From Enterococcus pingfangensis (GTDB taxonomy: Bacteria > Bacillota > Bacilli > Lactobacillales > Enterococcaceae), in the NCBI RefSeq assembly GCF_005405205.1, contig NZ_BJDP01000004.1:124001-188000 (forward strand): DNA of 64,000 bases, given 5' to 3'. This document shows positions 25,995-35,758 of this stretch, in pieces. Each line of letters opens with the position of its first letter. Position 1 is the first letter of the stretch. Made by a program: the position numbers and the translations under genes. The notes below the pieces were generated by a model. That model saw only the letters and a list, made by a program, of their open reading frames with translations. It was not told the DNA's origin and made no database searches.

Positions 25995-26159
25995 ATGAAA
26001 AAGTTTTGGGTCGGGATTCATAGTTTGATGGTCGTAATTATTCTCTTTTCGAGTATTTTCTCAGCGGCTTCGATCGTCTATGGAACTGAAAAAAATTCAT
26101 CAGAGGCAACAGTAGCTGCCTCGAACATCGAGACAAAAGCAAGTGATTCAGCAAACTGA
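25995..26159 (+). other. Signal-peptide exon-like ORF, out of frame with the giant surface protein
   Basis: ATG 25995 has GGAGGAAG 6 bases upstream and encodes 54 residues: basic MKK start, a hydrophobic core (about residues 9-27), a likely cleavage region SAASIVYG, then a hydrophilic stretch, ending at TGA 26157. The large downstream frame (26143 on) lacks both a signal peptide and a ribosome site and is open back to 26116. The two frames overlap between 26116 and 26156. Removing one base from the AAAA run at 26135-26138 would join them smoothly. It is either a real frameshift or a sequence error. Confidence 0.75.
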
Positions 26160-29100
26160 AGCCGCGGAAACAACAGAACCAACAAAAAAAGTTCAGGAAT
26201 TGATTCAAGCAATAGAAAAACTATCTTCAGCGACTGTGACTTATCAAGAAAAAGGACAGGTTGAAGCTCTGATTGAGACATACAATACGTTCTCTGAAAC
26301 AGAAAAACAGCAAGTAACAAATAGCTCTGTATTAAGTCAAATGATTCAGCAGATCAATCAACAAGAGCAAGTTCAGCCGCAAGTACGACAGAAAAGTGAA
26401 AAAACGAAAATCACAATGACTGTAGAGCGATTAGTTTTAGGCCAAGGATTTATTGTGGAACCATTAGAACTAGAAGTTGATCCTTCTTGGAATTATGCGC
26501 AAGTTTTTGATTACGTTTTGAAAAATGAGGCATATACATATGAATTTACTGGGAATTTAGACGGTGGATTCTATTTGGCAGGGATTGATAATGCCGACAC
26601 TGGAAAATTGGCTATTCCTGATTCGGTAAAACAATTAGGCGACCAATTAGGTACCCCTGTTGCCCAACTAACTGTTGAAGACAATTTCGAGCGTCCAGCT
26701 TTAGCCGAATTTTCGTATACTAGTACATCAGGCTGGAAATATTCAGTTAATCATAGTTTTCCAGGAGTTGGTATGAGCAGCCGGATTCCTCAAACTGGCG
26801 ATGTCTGTCGAGTGCAGTTTACATTACTTGGTTTTGGCAGTGATTTAGGAGCTAGTTTTGGTGGGGGTTCAAAAATCACGGTAGCCAATAAGGATGAATT
26901 AATTCGTAAAATAGGAGAAATCAACCAAGACAAAGAAACTTGGCTCAATAAATATGGAGAAACCGCAGAGGCAGCCTATAATCAAGGAATGAAAATTTTG
27001 AAAACGCTTGATTCTTCGCAAAGTCAAGTAGATCAAATACTTAAACAACTTAAGGAAATTGAACCCGAAATAGTGCCTGAAGTGGAAAACGTTATAAAAA
27101 AAATAGATGCACTTGGTGAGATAACTTTAGAAAAGGAAAAGCAAATTGAAGAAGCACGGAACAGTTATGATGCCTTAACACTTGAACAGAAAGCTCAAGT
27201 TGGGCAAACTAAATTAGCTATATTGTTGGCAGCAGAAGCAAAATACAAAGAATTAGTAGAAGCAAATCAAGTATCAACAATCATAAGCTATATTAATAGT
27301 ATTCCGCCACTAAATAGTCTTAGTCTGAGTCATCAAATAGATGTACAAAATATTCGTGCCCAATATGATCAGTTAGCAGAACTTTTGAAGCCCAGAATAA
27401 CAAATTATCAAAAATTATTGGATAGCGAACAACGTCTCAGCGAGTTGGAAGCAGCAGAAAATTCGGAATTAGTTGAGATTCAAAAAGTGATAGAATTAAT
27501 CGATAACTTACCTAATCCAGTGACTGAAGAAGCTAAATCGGCAATTGAAACGGCTCAAAAAGCCTATGATGAATTAACAGATTTGCAAAAAGACAAGGTG
27601 ACTAATTATCAAAAATTAAGAGAAGCTCAAGAACAATTTGCAAATTTAAGTATTATGAATAAAACAAATTTTGCAATCAATCAGGCTAGTGCGTATTTAG
27701 CAAAAAAATACAGCGGTGAATGGACAGCATTTGCGATGGCTCGTATTCCAAATTCAATCACTGTTGAACAAAAGATGAATGAATACAAGAAGATAGCAGC
27801 GAAAGTTGAAGCAGCAAATGGAAATTTCAGTTCATGGACAGACGCGGCTCGTTATGGAATCGGGATTGAATCACTAGGAGGCAATGCCAGCGATGTCCGT
27901 GGACACAATATTCCACAAGCAATGATTGATCATATAGATTCAATAAAAAAAAGAACCTTGAATAATTCAATCTATACCTTGATCACCCTTGATATGAGAG
28001 AGTATGGACTGAAAGAGGAAGAAGCAATTCAAGAGGAATTGGTAGATGATTTGTTGTCAAAACAAACCCCTGATGGTGGTTGGAATTTGAATGGAACTGT
28101 AACAGGCGCGGGAGATGTTGATTTGACTGGTATGGCTTTAACGGCATTGTCCGCCCATCGTGAACGTGAGGATGTCCAAACTGCTATTAGAAAAGCGATT
28201 CTAATGTTGAATAACAATTTAACGAAAGAGGGCGACTTCTTTATAGAAAGCTGGTTTGCTGCAGAAGGTAATTCGAATTCAAATTCTCAAGCTTTGATGG
28301 GATTAGCTTTGAACGGTGTAGATATTTCGCAATATTCACTGGAAGAAGGTCAAACGAATCCAATCAATGGTTTGATTTCTTATCAAAAGACAAGCGGCGG
28401 TTTTGTGTGGCAAAAATCAGAACCTTATGAAGATACAATGGCTACGGAACAAGCCCTTTACGCATTGGTTCAAGTTCAATTATCACATGATGGAAAAGGC
28501 TCAAGTTATGACTTTGAAAAAAATCCGATTTCACCACTCCCAGCAGAAGATTTCGCTGCTGATGCGGAACAAGTCAATCAATTGATTCGAGGGCTTCCTG
28601 ATCCTGAGAATATACGTTATCAGGACAATACTAGCGTTGCAGAGGCCCAAACGGCTTATAAAAAGTTAGCTCAAGATGCGCAAAAATTAGTAGAACAAGC
28701 TTTGATCGAAAAATTGGCTGACTGTCAGGAAAGAATTTCATTAGATAAAACGAGTGCTAATAAAGTAAAAACAGTAATAAGCCAATTGCTTCAAAAAGTT
28801 TCTGAGGCGACTTTAGATCAAAGAACGGCAATTGAAGAAGTCTATAGTCACTATCAGACGCTGACAGAACAGCAAAAAGAATATTTAGATCCAACATCAA
28901 CCAATAAATTTCTGGGGATTTATCAAGATTTGCAAGTTTTGATCAAAGATGCAGAGACTTTAACGGAGTTGATTTCGGAAATCAAACAGCTTCCTGAGCC
29001 GGGAAAGGTTGAACTAGCAGATCAAAAAGCAATTAATAATTGCCGCAAACTTTATGATAGCTTATCAGAAAAAGGGAAAAAACAACTATCCTCTGAACTA

Positions 29101-31839
29101 CTAATAAAGCTCCAGAATTGCGAGAATAAATTAGCCGAACTTGTAATGATCAAAGAGTTAATTGTACGAATTGAATCTTTGCCAGAGACAATCACATTAA
29201 CTGATAAAACAGAAATTGAAGCAGTGCAATCAATCTATCAGTCACTAACAGAAGAACAACAGAAATTAGTCACCAATCTAAGTAAATTTAAGCAAGCTCA
29301 GGCTCAGTTAAAGAAACTTCTTTTATTGGATCAAGTAGATCAATCGATTGAAAAGGCTGTTTCGACTGTTGAAGGATCATTTTATGGTGAGTGGCAAGCC
29401 TTTGCTTTGGCACATTTACCAAACAACTTGACAGATGAACAAAAAATGAATGCTTACCGTAAGATTGCTGATGCAGTCGAAAAGGCAGATGGAAATTTCA
29501 GTTCATGGACAGATGCAGCTCGTTATGGAATCGGTGTTGAATCATTAGGGAAAAATGCTAGTGATGTGCGGGGACACAATATCCCACAAGCAATGATCAA
29601 TCATATTGATTCAGTGAAAAAAAGAACTTTAAATAATGCAATCTATGCTTTGATCACTCTCGATATGCGAGATTACGGATTGAAGGAGGAAACGGCTACC
29701 CAAGAAGAACTGGTAGATTATTTATTATCCAAACAAACTATCAGCGGCGGATGGAATTTGAGTGGCTCAACGACAGGAGCAGCAGATATCGATCTGACGG
29801 GTATGGCTTTGACAGCGTTATCTGCCCATCGCGAGCGTAAAGATGTCCAAGAAGCTACTAGAAAAGCGGTCATATTATTGATTGATACTTTGACAGAAGA
29901 TGGGGATTTCTTTATAGAAAGCTGGTTTGCTTCTGAAGGGAATCTAAACTCAAATGCACAAGCATTAATGGGATTACTATTGAATGATGTAGATATTTTT
30001 TCTGAAGATTTTTTAAGCAATGAGAAGACTCATCCAGTAGCAGGACTATTGTCCTATCAATTGCCTAATGGCAGTTTTATGTGGCAAAAATCTGAACCTG
30101 AGGAAGATTCAATGGCAACTGAACAAGCTCTATATGCTTTATCGCAGTTGAGATTGACACTTTCGGATAAGGGATCAAGTTATAATTTTGAAGAAAATCC
30201 GGTCTCCCCATTACCAAAAGAAGCTTTTGAATCTGTGGAAACACAGATTCAAAGTTTGCCAAAAATTGAGCAAATTTCATTAACTGACGAAAAGCAGGTT
30301 CAAACGGTACGAGACGCCTACGATGCTTTATCAAAAGAAGATCAAGCTAGAGTGAAAAAAGAATTAGTTGACAAATTGATAGCAGCAGAAAAAAGGATCA
30401 ATTTGTTATGGAGCGAGTCAGAAGCTGCCAAAGAACAATCCAAAGCGATGTTAAAAGCAACTAAAAATTATATAACTAATCTATTTTCTTCCAATAATCC
30501 ACAATTTGGTAATGAATGGATGATCATGGGAATCGCGCGTGAAGATATCAGCAGTTTAAATCAAACATATAATAAAATCTATTACGCTAATATTGTAGAG
30601 TATATCAAACAGAAAAATGGTCAGTTGCATGGTGGGAAATATACAGAATTTTCTCGTTTAGCCTTGGCGGTGACTGCCATAGGCAAAGACGCTAGAAATG
30701 TTGGCGGGTACGATTTGTTTGATTACCTTAGTGATTTTGATAGGACGATTTATCAAGGCGTCAATGGTGCAATGTTTGCATTAATTGCTGTTGATGCTAA
30801 AAAGGAATATCAGTTTAAACAGCCTGAAGGAATTGCTAACTACACAACTAGAAAGAAACTTATCGATCATATTCTAGAAAACCAACAATCTTTTGGCGGA
30901 TGGAACTTAGCCAATGATGAGGATCAATCGATGGCTATTGACCTGACAGGAATGGCTTTACAAGCTTTAGCTCCTTATTATAATGATTCGAATTACCCGA
31001 AAGTTCATGCGGCAGTTGATAAAGCAATAAACTTTTTATCAAGTAAACAAAATAACTATGGAGCTTTTGGCGAAAAAAAATCACAAAATGTTGAAGAAGT
31101 TGCTCAAGTTATTACAGGTCTCTCAGCATTAGGGATTGATCCAGGAACTGATGCCCGCTTCAAGAAAAAAGGAAAGAGCTTAATTCAAGGACTAGCACAA
31201 TTTCATATTGCTAATAGTGGTTTCATGCATGTTCTGCCTGGAGGAACCTCAAATGGTGGTGGAGTAGGCGGAGAATTAGATCCGATGGCATCTGAACAAG
31301 GATTCTATGCATTAGTCGCATATAAACGCTTCTTAGACCAAAAGCATCGGTTGTATGATATGAATGATTTAGAACTGAATTCGGAAGAACCTGATGTAGA
31401 GCCGACGATTCCTAAACAGCCTAATGATGATGGAACGGATCCGGTTGCTGACCAGCAAAATAATAAAGATTCTGGCAAGAAAATTTCTTCCAACACAACT
31501 ACTGGAATTGGTGATCTACAATCGTCAGGCGAAACAAAATATACACAATTGTATGGAACAAGTAGTGACGCGACACCACTATTTGCCAATCAAAATCCGA
31601 TCTCAAAAAAATCGATAAAAAATCAAGCGTCGCCTGAAAGTAATACAAAAGCATCAAAGAAAAAAGCTTCAGAAGACTGGGACTTTACAGGCGAGAACTA
31701 TGAGGCCGCTTCAGATGCTAAGAGTGCAAAGAAGAAAAAAAGTAAAACAACTAGAACAGCTGTTGTGGTTACTTTAGGAACTGCCGCTACTGCGGGGTTA
31801 TCTGGTGGATTATGGTGGTTCTTTAAGAGAAAGGTCTAG
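26143..31839 (+). CDS. Giant surface protein with DUF4430 and three transcobalamin-like alpha/alpha-toroid units
   Basis: 1898 residues in the main frame (GTG 26143 is only the first usable codon; the true start is probably ATG 25995 through a frameshift). Domains: helical repeat (about 10-65); DUF4430-like beta domain (88-240); several about 60-residue helical repeats (280-500); alpha/alpha-toroid unit 1 (505-795); four more helical repeats; toroid 2 (1060-1355); one repeat; toroid 3 (1425-1743); a charged Ser/Lys-rich stalk; a membrane helix (1869-1890) and KRKV. Each toroid has GGWNL motifs like prenyltransferase/terpene-cyclase barrels and the N-terminal barrel of transcobalamin. No LPxTG is seen, so it is held by its C-terminal helix. 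The cobalamin riboswitch upstream and ECF genes downstream point to B12 capture, which is inference. Confidence 0.85.
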   Translation: MIQQTEAAETTEPTKKVQELIQAIEKLSSATVTYQEKGQVEALIETYNTFSETEKQQVTNSSVLSQMIQQINQQEQVQPQVRQKSEKTKITMTVERLVLGQGFIVEPLELEVDPSWNYAQVFDYVLKNEAYTYEFTGNLDGGFYLAGIDNADTGKLAIPDSVKQLGDQLGTPVAQLTVEDNFERPALAEFSYTSTSGWKYSVNHSFPGVGMSSRIPQTGDVCRVQFTLLGFGSDLGASFGGGSKITVANKDELIRKIGEINQDKETWLNKYGETAEAAYNQGMKILKTLDSSQSQVDQILKQLKEIEPEIVPEVENVIKKIDALGEITLEKEKQIEEARNSYDALTLEQKAQVGQTKLAILLAAEAKYKELVEANQVSTIISYINSIPPLNSLSLSHQIDVQNIRAQYDQLAELLKPRITNYQKLLDSEQRLSELEAAENSELVEIQKVIELIDNLPNPVTEEAKSAIETAQKAYDELTDLQKDKVTNYQKLREAQEQFANLSIMNKTNFAINQASAYLAKKYSGEWTAFAMARIPNSITVEQKMNEYKKIAAKVEAANGNFSSWTDAARYGIGIESLGGNASDVRGHNIPQAMIDHIDSIKKRTLNNSIYTLITLDMREYGLKEEEAIQEELVDDLLSKQTPDGGWNLNGTVTGAGDVDLTGMALTALSAHREREDVQTAIRKAILMLNNNLTKEGDFFIESWFAAEGNSNSNSQALMGLALNGVDISQYSLEEGQTNPINGLISYQKTSGGFVWQKSEPYEDTMATEQALYALVQVQLSHDGKGSSYDFEKNPISPLPAEDFAADAEQVNQLIRGLPDPENIRYQDNTSVAEAQTAYKKLAQDAQKLVEQALIEKLADCQERISLDKTSANKVKTVISQLLQKVSEATLDQRTAIEEVYSHYQTLTEQQKEYLDPTSTNKFLGIYQDLQVLIKDAETLTELISEIKQLPEPGKVELADQKAINNCRKLYDSLSEKGKKQLSSELLIKLQNCENKLAELVMIKELIVRIESLPETITLTDKTEIEAVQSIYQSLTEEQQKLVTNLSKFKQAQAQLKKLLLLDQVDQSIEKAVSTVEGSFYGEWQAFALAHLPNNLTDEQKMNAYRKIADAVEKADGNFSSWTDAARYGIGVESLGKNASDVRGHNIPQAMINHIDSVKKRTLNNAIYALITLDMRDYGLKEETATQEELVDYLLSKQTISGGWNLSGSTTGAADIDLTGMALTALSAHRERKDVQEATRKAVILLIDTLTEDGDFFIESWFASEGNLNSNAQALMGLLLNDVDIFSEDFLSNEKTHPVAGLLSYQLPNGSFMWQKSEPEEDSMATEQALYALSQLRLTLSDKGSSYNFEENPVSPLPKEAFESVETQIQSLPKIEQISLTDEKQVQTVRDAYDALSKEDQARVKKELVDKLIAAEKRINLLWSESEAAKEQSKAMLKATKNYITNLFSSNNPQFGNEWMIMGIAREDISSLNQTYNKIYYANIVEYIKQKNGQLHGGKYTEFSRLALAVTAIGKDARNVGGYDLFDYLSDFDRTIYQGVNGAMFALIAVDAKKEYQFKQPEGIANYTTRKKLIDHILENQQSFGGWNLANDEDQSMAIDLTGMALQALAPYYNDSNYPKVHAAVDKAINFLSSKQNNYGAFGEKKSQNVEEVAQVITGLSALGIDPGTDARFKKKGKSLIQGLAQFHIANSGFMHVLPGGTSNGGGVGGELDPMASEQGFYALVAYKRFLDQKHRLYDMNDLELNSEEPDVEPTIPKQPNDDGTDPVADQQNNKDSGKKISSNTTTGIGDLQSSGETKYTQLYGTSSDATPLFANQNPISKKSIKNQASPESNTKASKKKASEDWDFTGENYEAASDAKSAKKKKSKTTRTAVVVTLGTAATAGLSGGLWWFFKRKV

Positions 31840-31841
31840 TG

Positions 31842-33059
31842 ATGAGAATGAAAAAACATATGCTTATGTTGCTTTTTATGATCAGCAGTTTATTTTTAGT
31901 AGGCTGCAGTCAAAGTTTGGCGGAGAGTGGTTCTAAGGTCACATCCTTACAAGCTGAAAATAAAATCCCTTCAGATGGAGTTATTTCTGAAAAACAAATG
32001 AAGACGATCGAGAATAAAAACAAAGAGGTTCGCTTCACTAAAAAAACGGAACAGCTAAGTTATACATGGATTTATCATGGAAAACAGGTTCAAAATGCTG
32101 TGAAGCAAAAATTGAACCTGTCGATCAAAACCAAAAATTTAGAAGCAGTTAAAAAGTTGGCTAATAATGCATCCGAAGCGATGGAAATAACTAGTGAATC
32201 GATGGAACTAGCGGGAACACCAACAATTGAATTGAAATTGAATTCTAATTGGAATGTAGATAAAACGCTGCTTGTTCGTAAGCATAAAGGTAAATTGCAA
32301 TTGGTCAGCGATAGTCCAGTAACTGTAAAAAAAGAAGATGGAGCCACGATTTTATCTTACCCAGTTTTTGAAAGTGGTGTAACCTATTATTTAATTGGTG
32401 GCGGAAATCAAGAGAATACGACAGATACTTCAACAGATGGAACACAGTCAGGAGTAAAACAAGACCAAACGGTAGCAAGTGGACAAAATCAGCTAGCTGG
32501 CTCAGATTCGTCAACTAACGAAGTGGATAATTCCGGACAAACGCCAACTGAGACAACTACGGAGAAAGACAATCAAACAGAGGTCAATGGAGAAGTAGCT
32601 TCCACTGCTAATAATAAGGCAAATAGTAACAAAGATTCTTCAGAAGTTACAGCAACTATTTCTATTTCTTGCAGCACGATCCTTAATAATCGTGATAAAT
32701 TAAATAAGAGCAAGGCTTCTTTTGTACCAAGCAACGGCATCATTTTAGGTGCTAGTCCGGTTGAAGTAAAATCGGGTGAGAGTGTATACGATCTGTTGGT
32801 ACGAGCAACGAAGCAAGCAGGGATACAGATGGAAGCGAGTTGGACACCAGTATATGATGCTTACTACATTGAGGGAATCAACCAACTTTATGAGTTTGAT
32901 TGCGGCAATCTCTCCGGGTGGATGTATAAAGTCAATGGCTGGTTTCCAAATTATGGCGCGTCAAAATATGAGGTTCAAAAAGGCGACGTTATCGAGTGGG
33001 TATACACTTGTGACCTTGGAAGAGATATTGGCGGGTCAAATATGATGAACGAAAAATAG
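31842..33059 (+). CDS. DUF4430 lipoprotein of the cobalamin ECF operon
   Basis: A 405-residue lipoprotein: signal peptide with lipobox LVGC (Cys22), a beta-rich N-terminal part (about 40-185) that I do not recognise, a Thr/Ser/Asn/Gln-rich linker (190-270), and a C-terminal DUF4430 domain with SGWMYKVNGWFPNYGAS and GDVIEWVYTCDLG. AAGAGAAAGG sits 7 bases before ATG 31842; the previous gene stops 2 bases before. It lies between the giant surface protein and EcfT, a natural place for a relay protein that hands cobalamin to the transporter. The ligand is inferred. Confidence 0.85.
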   Translation: MRMKKHMLMLLFMISSLFLVGCSQSLAESGSKVTSLQAENKIPSDGVISEKQMKTIENKNKEVRFTKKTEQLSYTWIYHGKQVQNAVKQKLNLSIKTKNLEAVKKLANNASEAMEITSESMELAGTPTIELKLNSNWNVDKTLLVRKHKGKLQLVSDSPVTVKKEDGATILSYPVFESGVTYYLIGGGNQENTTDTSTDGTQSGVKQDQTVASGQNQLAGSDSSTNEVDNSGQTPTETTTEKDNQTEVNGEVASTANNKANSNKDSSEVTATISISCSTILNNRDKLNKSKASFVPSNGIILGASPVEVKSGESVYDLLVRATKQAGIQMEASWTPVYDAYYIEGINQLYEFDCGNLSGWMYKVNGWFPNYGASKYEVQKGDVIEWVYTCDLGRDIGGSNMMNEK

Positions 33060-33060
33060 T

Positions 33061-34086
33061 GTGAGGGGGAAGGAATTTAATTATTCCGTAGACATGAATC
33101 AGACAAAGCAATATCGGCAAGATGCGTTCTATCGATGCCATCCACTTGTGAATTTCTTATACTATTTTATTGTTCTAGGTGTGACGATGTTTTGTTTACA
33201 TCCGGTTGTATTAGTAATTGGTTTTTTATCCGCGCTTATCTATGCCGTCAGTTTGAGAGGCTGGCGGCAAATCGTAGGTGTGCTAGTAAAGTTTATTCTT
33301 CCTGGAATGTTGATTGTAGTATTGGTGAATCCCGCGTTCAATCATTATGGTGTGACGGTCTTTTATACTTTTGAAAATGGCAATTCACTGACGCTTGAAG
33401 CATTGGTCTACGGTATAGTTCTGGCAATGGTTTTGGGAATTTCTATGATTTGGTTCCATTCCTTTAATGTCATTATGACTGGCGACAAATTTGTTTATCT
33501 TTTTGGCAAAGTTTTACCAGCTAGTTCTTTGATTTTATCAATGGTTTTTCGTTTTGTGCCTAAATTTAGTCACCAAGCCCAGATTATACGTAAAGGACAG
33601 AAGAGTATTGGCAGGGATATTTCAAATAATACATTCTTCAAAAAAATAAAGTATGGACTAAAAATATTTTCGATCTTAGTAACTTGGTCGTTAGAAAATG
33701 CGATTGAAACAGCTGATTCCATGAAAGCACGAGGTTATGGTTTGAAAGGACGAACAGCTTTTTCAATCTATCGACTAGATAAACGTAATGGATTTTTATT
33801 GATGTTGATGGTTATTATGGCAGGTTTGTTTTTATTCACTGTTTCTAAGGATGCTTTATTTGTCAGCTATAACCCAATTATCGTAATTAAAGGATTTCCG
33901 CTTACTTGGTTGAGTGGGTTCGGTCTTTTAAGTTTAACAATATTTATGAATATTCCGTTAGGTTTGCAGTTTTGGGAAACCTATCACTGGAGAAAGTCGC
34001 TAAAGCAATTATCAAAAAAAAGAGAATTACCGAGTTACTTTAATCAAATGGATGGAGCTAAAAATTATGAGTATCATTGGAATTGA
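33061..34086 (+). CDS. ecfT: EcfT, energy-coupling transmembrane subunit
   Basis: A polytopic membrane protein of 341 residues (CbiQ/EcfT family) that joins the ATPases to the substrate-binding S subunit. The characteristic region with MVFRFVPKF and the coupling motif SMKARGYGLKGR is clear. The GTG start at 33061 directly follows the previous stop, with no good ribosome site; ATG 33094 lies 19 bases after GAGGGGGAAGGA, so the start is not settled. It overlaps the ATPase gene by 20 bases. Confidence 0.88.
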   Translation: MRGKEFNYSVDMNQTKQYRQDAFYRCHPLVNFLYYFIVLGVTMFCLHPVVLVIGFLSALIYAVSLRGWRQIVGVLVKFILPGMLIVVLVNPAFNHYGVTVFYTFENGNSLTLEALVYGIVLAMVLGISMIWFHSFNVIMTGDKFVYLFGKVLPASSLILSMVFRFVPKFSHQAQIIRKGQKSIGRDISNNTFFKKIKYGLKIFSILVTWSLENAIETADSMKARGYGLKGRTAFSIYRLDKRNGFLLMLMVIMAGLFLFTVSKDALFVSYNPIIVIKGFPLTWLSGFGLLSLTIFMNIPLGLQFWETYHWRKSLKQLSKKRELPSYFNQMDGAKNYEYHWN

Positions 34087-35758
34087 AAATTTTTCTTTTA
34101 CATACCCTCGCCAAACAGAAAAAATATTGAATCAGATCAACTTAACAATTGAAGAAGGAAGTTTCAATGTTCTGTTCGGGAAAAGCGGTTGTGGAAAAAC
34201 AACACTTTTACGGCATTTAAAACCGGTCGTTGCTCCTCATGGAGAAGTGGAAGGAAAGATTGTTTTTCAAAATGAAGATATCAAAAATCTAAATACTCGC
34301 CGACAAAGTGAAGAAATCGGTTATGTCTTACAAAATCCCGACAATCAAATCGTCACAGACAAAGTTTGGCATGAATTGGCTTTTGGATTAGAAAGTTTAG
34401 GATTTGATTCAGCAACTATTCGTTTGCGGGTTGCAGAGATGGCTTCTTATTTTGGTATCCAACATTGGTTTATGAAAGATGTAACTGAATTATCAGGGGG
34501 GCAAAAACAGTTATTGAATTTAGCAAGTGTGATGGTTCTTCATCCTAAGCTGTTGATTTTGGATGAACCGACTTCTCAGCTGGATCCAATCGCTGCCAGT
34601 GAATTTTTAGAGACTGTTCACAAAATCAATCAGGATATTGGAACGACTATTATTATTACTGAACATCGCTTGCAGGAAGTATTACCAATGGCTGATCATT
34701 TGATTCTGATGGACCAAGGAGAGATTCATCTTCATGGTACTCCTCAAGAGGTAAGTCATCAAATGCATCAAACGAATGATGATCTGTTTATTGCGATGCC
34801 CGCACCATTGAAAATTTTTCTGAAGACTCAGAAAGTAGGTACCCATTATCCAATTACTGTTAGAGAAGGTCGTATTTGGCTAGAAAGTCTAAATTTAGCA
34901 CCTATTTCAACTGAAATTGAAAACTCAGCAGCTGAAACTAGTCCACCGTTATTACAAGTAAAAGATATTTGGTTCCGCTATGAACGAGATGGAAAAGATG
35001 TTGTAAAGGATCTTAACTTCGAAGTTTATCCGGGAGAGTTTTTTGGATTAGTTGGAGGAAATGGGACTGGGAAAAGTACTACGCTTTCTCTGATCAGTCG
35101 AATTTATCGCCCGTACCGCGGGAAAATCTTACTTGAAGGGAAAAATATTAATAAACTTTCGAGCTATTATTTGTATCATAATTTTCTGGGTGTTTTGCCG
35201 CAAAATCCGCAGAGTTTATTTGTTAGAAAAACTGTTCTTGAGGATTTATATGAAATGATTGACGGTCCAAAAGAGAAAAAGACAGATGCTTATGCTTTGT
35301 CTATGGAGAAAAAAGATGCGGTCGCAGGAGTCATCCAACTGACGCACTTAGAACATTTGTTAGATAGACACCCGTATGATCTCAGTGGTGGAGAGCAACA
35401 GCGGTTAGCCTTAGCTAAGATATTATTATTACGCCCTAAGATTTTATTGCTGGATGAACCGACAAAAGGCTTAGATGATTTTTATAAACAAGAATTCGGA
35501 CAAATTTTACAAGAGTTGAAGGAACAAGGCGTATCTATTATTATGGTTTCTCATGACGTGGAATTTATTGCGGAACATGCGGATCGTTGCGGACTGTTTT
35601 TTGAAGGGAATATCGTGACAATAAAAGCAACGCGAGCCTTTTTTTCAGGAAATAGTTTTTATACGACTGCTTCGAATCGACTTGCACGCAAATATTTTCC
35701 AGAAGCGGTGACGGTAGAGGAGGTAGTAGCATGTCTAAATCAACAAAAGACTTTCTAA
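34067..35758 (+). CDS. ecfA: Fused EcfA-EcfA' double ATPase
   Basis: 563 residues with two complete ABC domains in one chain. The first has GKSGCGKTT, LSGGQKQ and LLILDEPTSQLDP; the second has GGNGTGKST, LSGGEQQ and ILLLDEPTKGLDD. The EcfA and EcfA' subunits are usually separate in Firmicutes housekeeping ECF modules, so this is a dedicated fused version. ATG 34067 has GGAG 9 bases upstream and is preferred to ATG 34052. The gene overlaps EcfT and the S-component gene, giving a tight ECF cassette. Confidence 0.93.
   Translation: MSIIGIENFSFTYPRQTEKILNQINLTIEEGSFNVLFGKSGCGKTTLLRHLKPVVAPHGEVEGKIVFQNEDIKNLNTRRQSEEIGYVLQNPDNQIVTDKVWHELAFGLESLGFDSATIRLRVAEMASYFGIQHWFMKDVTELSGGQKQLLNLASVMVLHPKLLILDEPTSQLDPIAASEFLETVHKINQDIGTTIIITEHRLQEVLPMADHLILMDQGEIHLHGTPQEVSHQMHQTNDDLFIAMPAPLKIFLKTQKVGTHYPITVREGRIWLESLNLAPISTEIENSAAETSPPLLQVKDIWFRYERDGKDVVKDLNFEVYPGEFFGLVGGNGTGKSTTLSLISRIYRPYRGKILLEGKNINKLSSYYLYHNFLGVLPQNPQSLFVRKTVLEDLYEMIDGPKEKKTDAYALSMEKKDAVAGVIQLTHLEHLLDRHPYDLSGGEQQRLALAKILLLRPKILLLDEPTKGLDDFYKQEFGQILQELKEQGVSIIMVSHDVEFIAEHADRCGLFFEGNIVTIKATRAFFSGNSFYTTASNRLARKYFPEAVTVEEVVACLNQQKTF

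Noticed and set aside
26143-26160. GTG 26143 as the true start of the giant protein
   Set aside because: No ribosome site and no signal peptide would result for a protein with a C-terminal membrane anchor; a start at 25995 with a frameshift is more credible.
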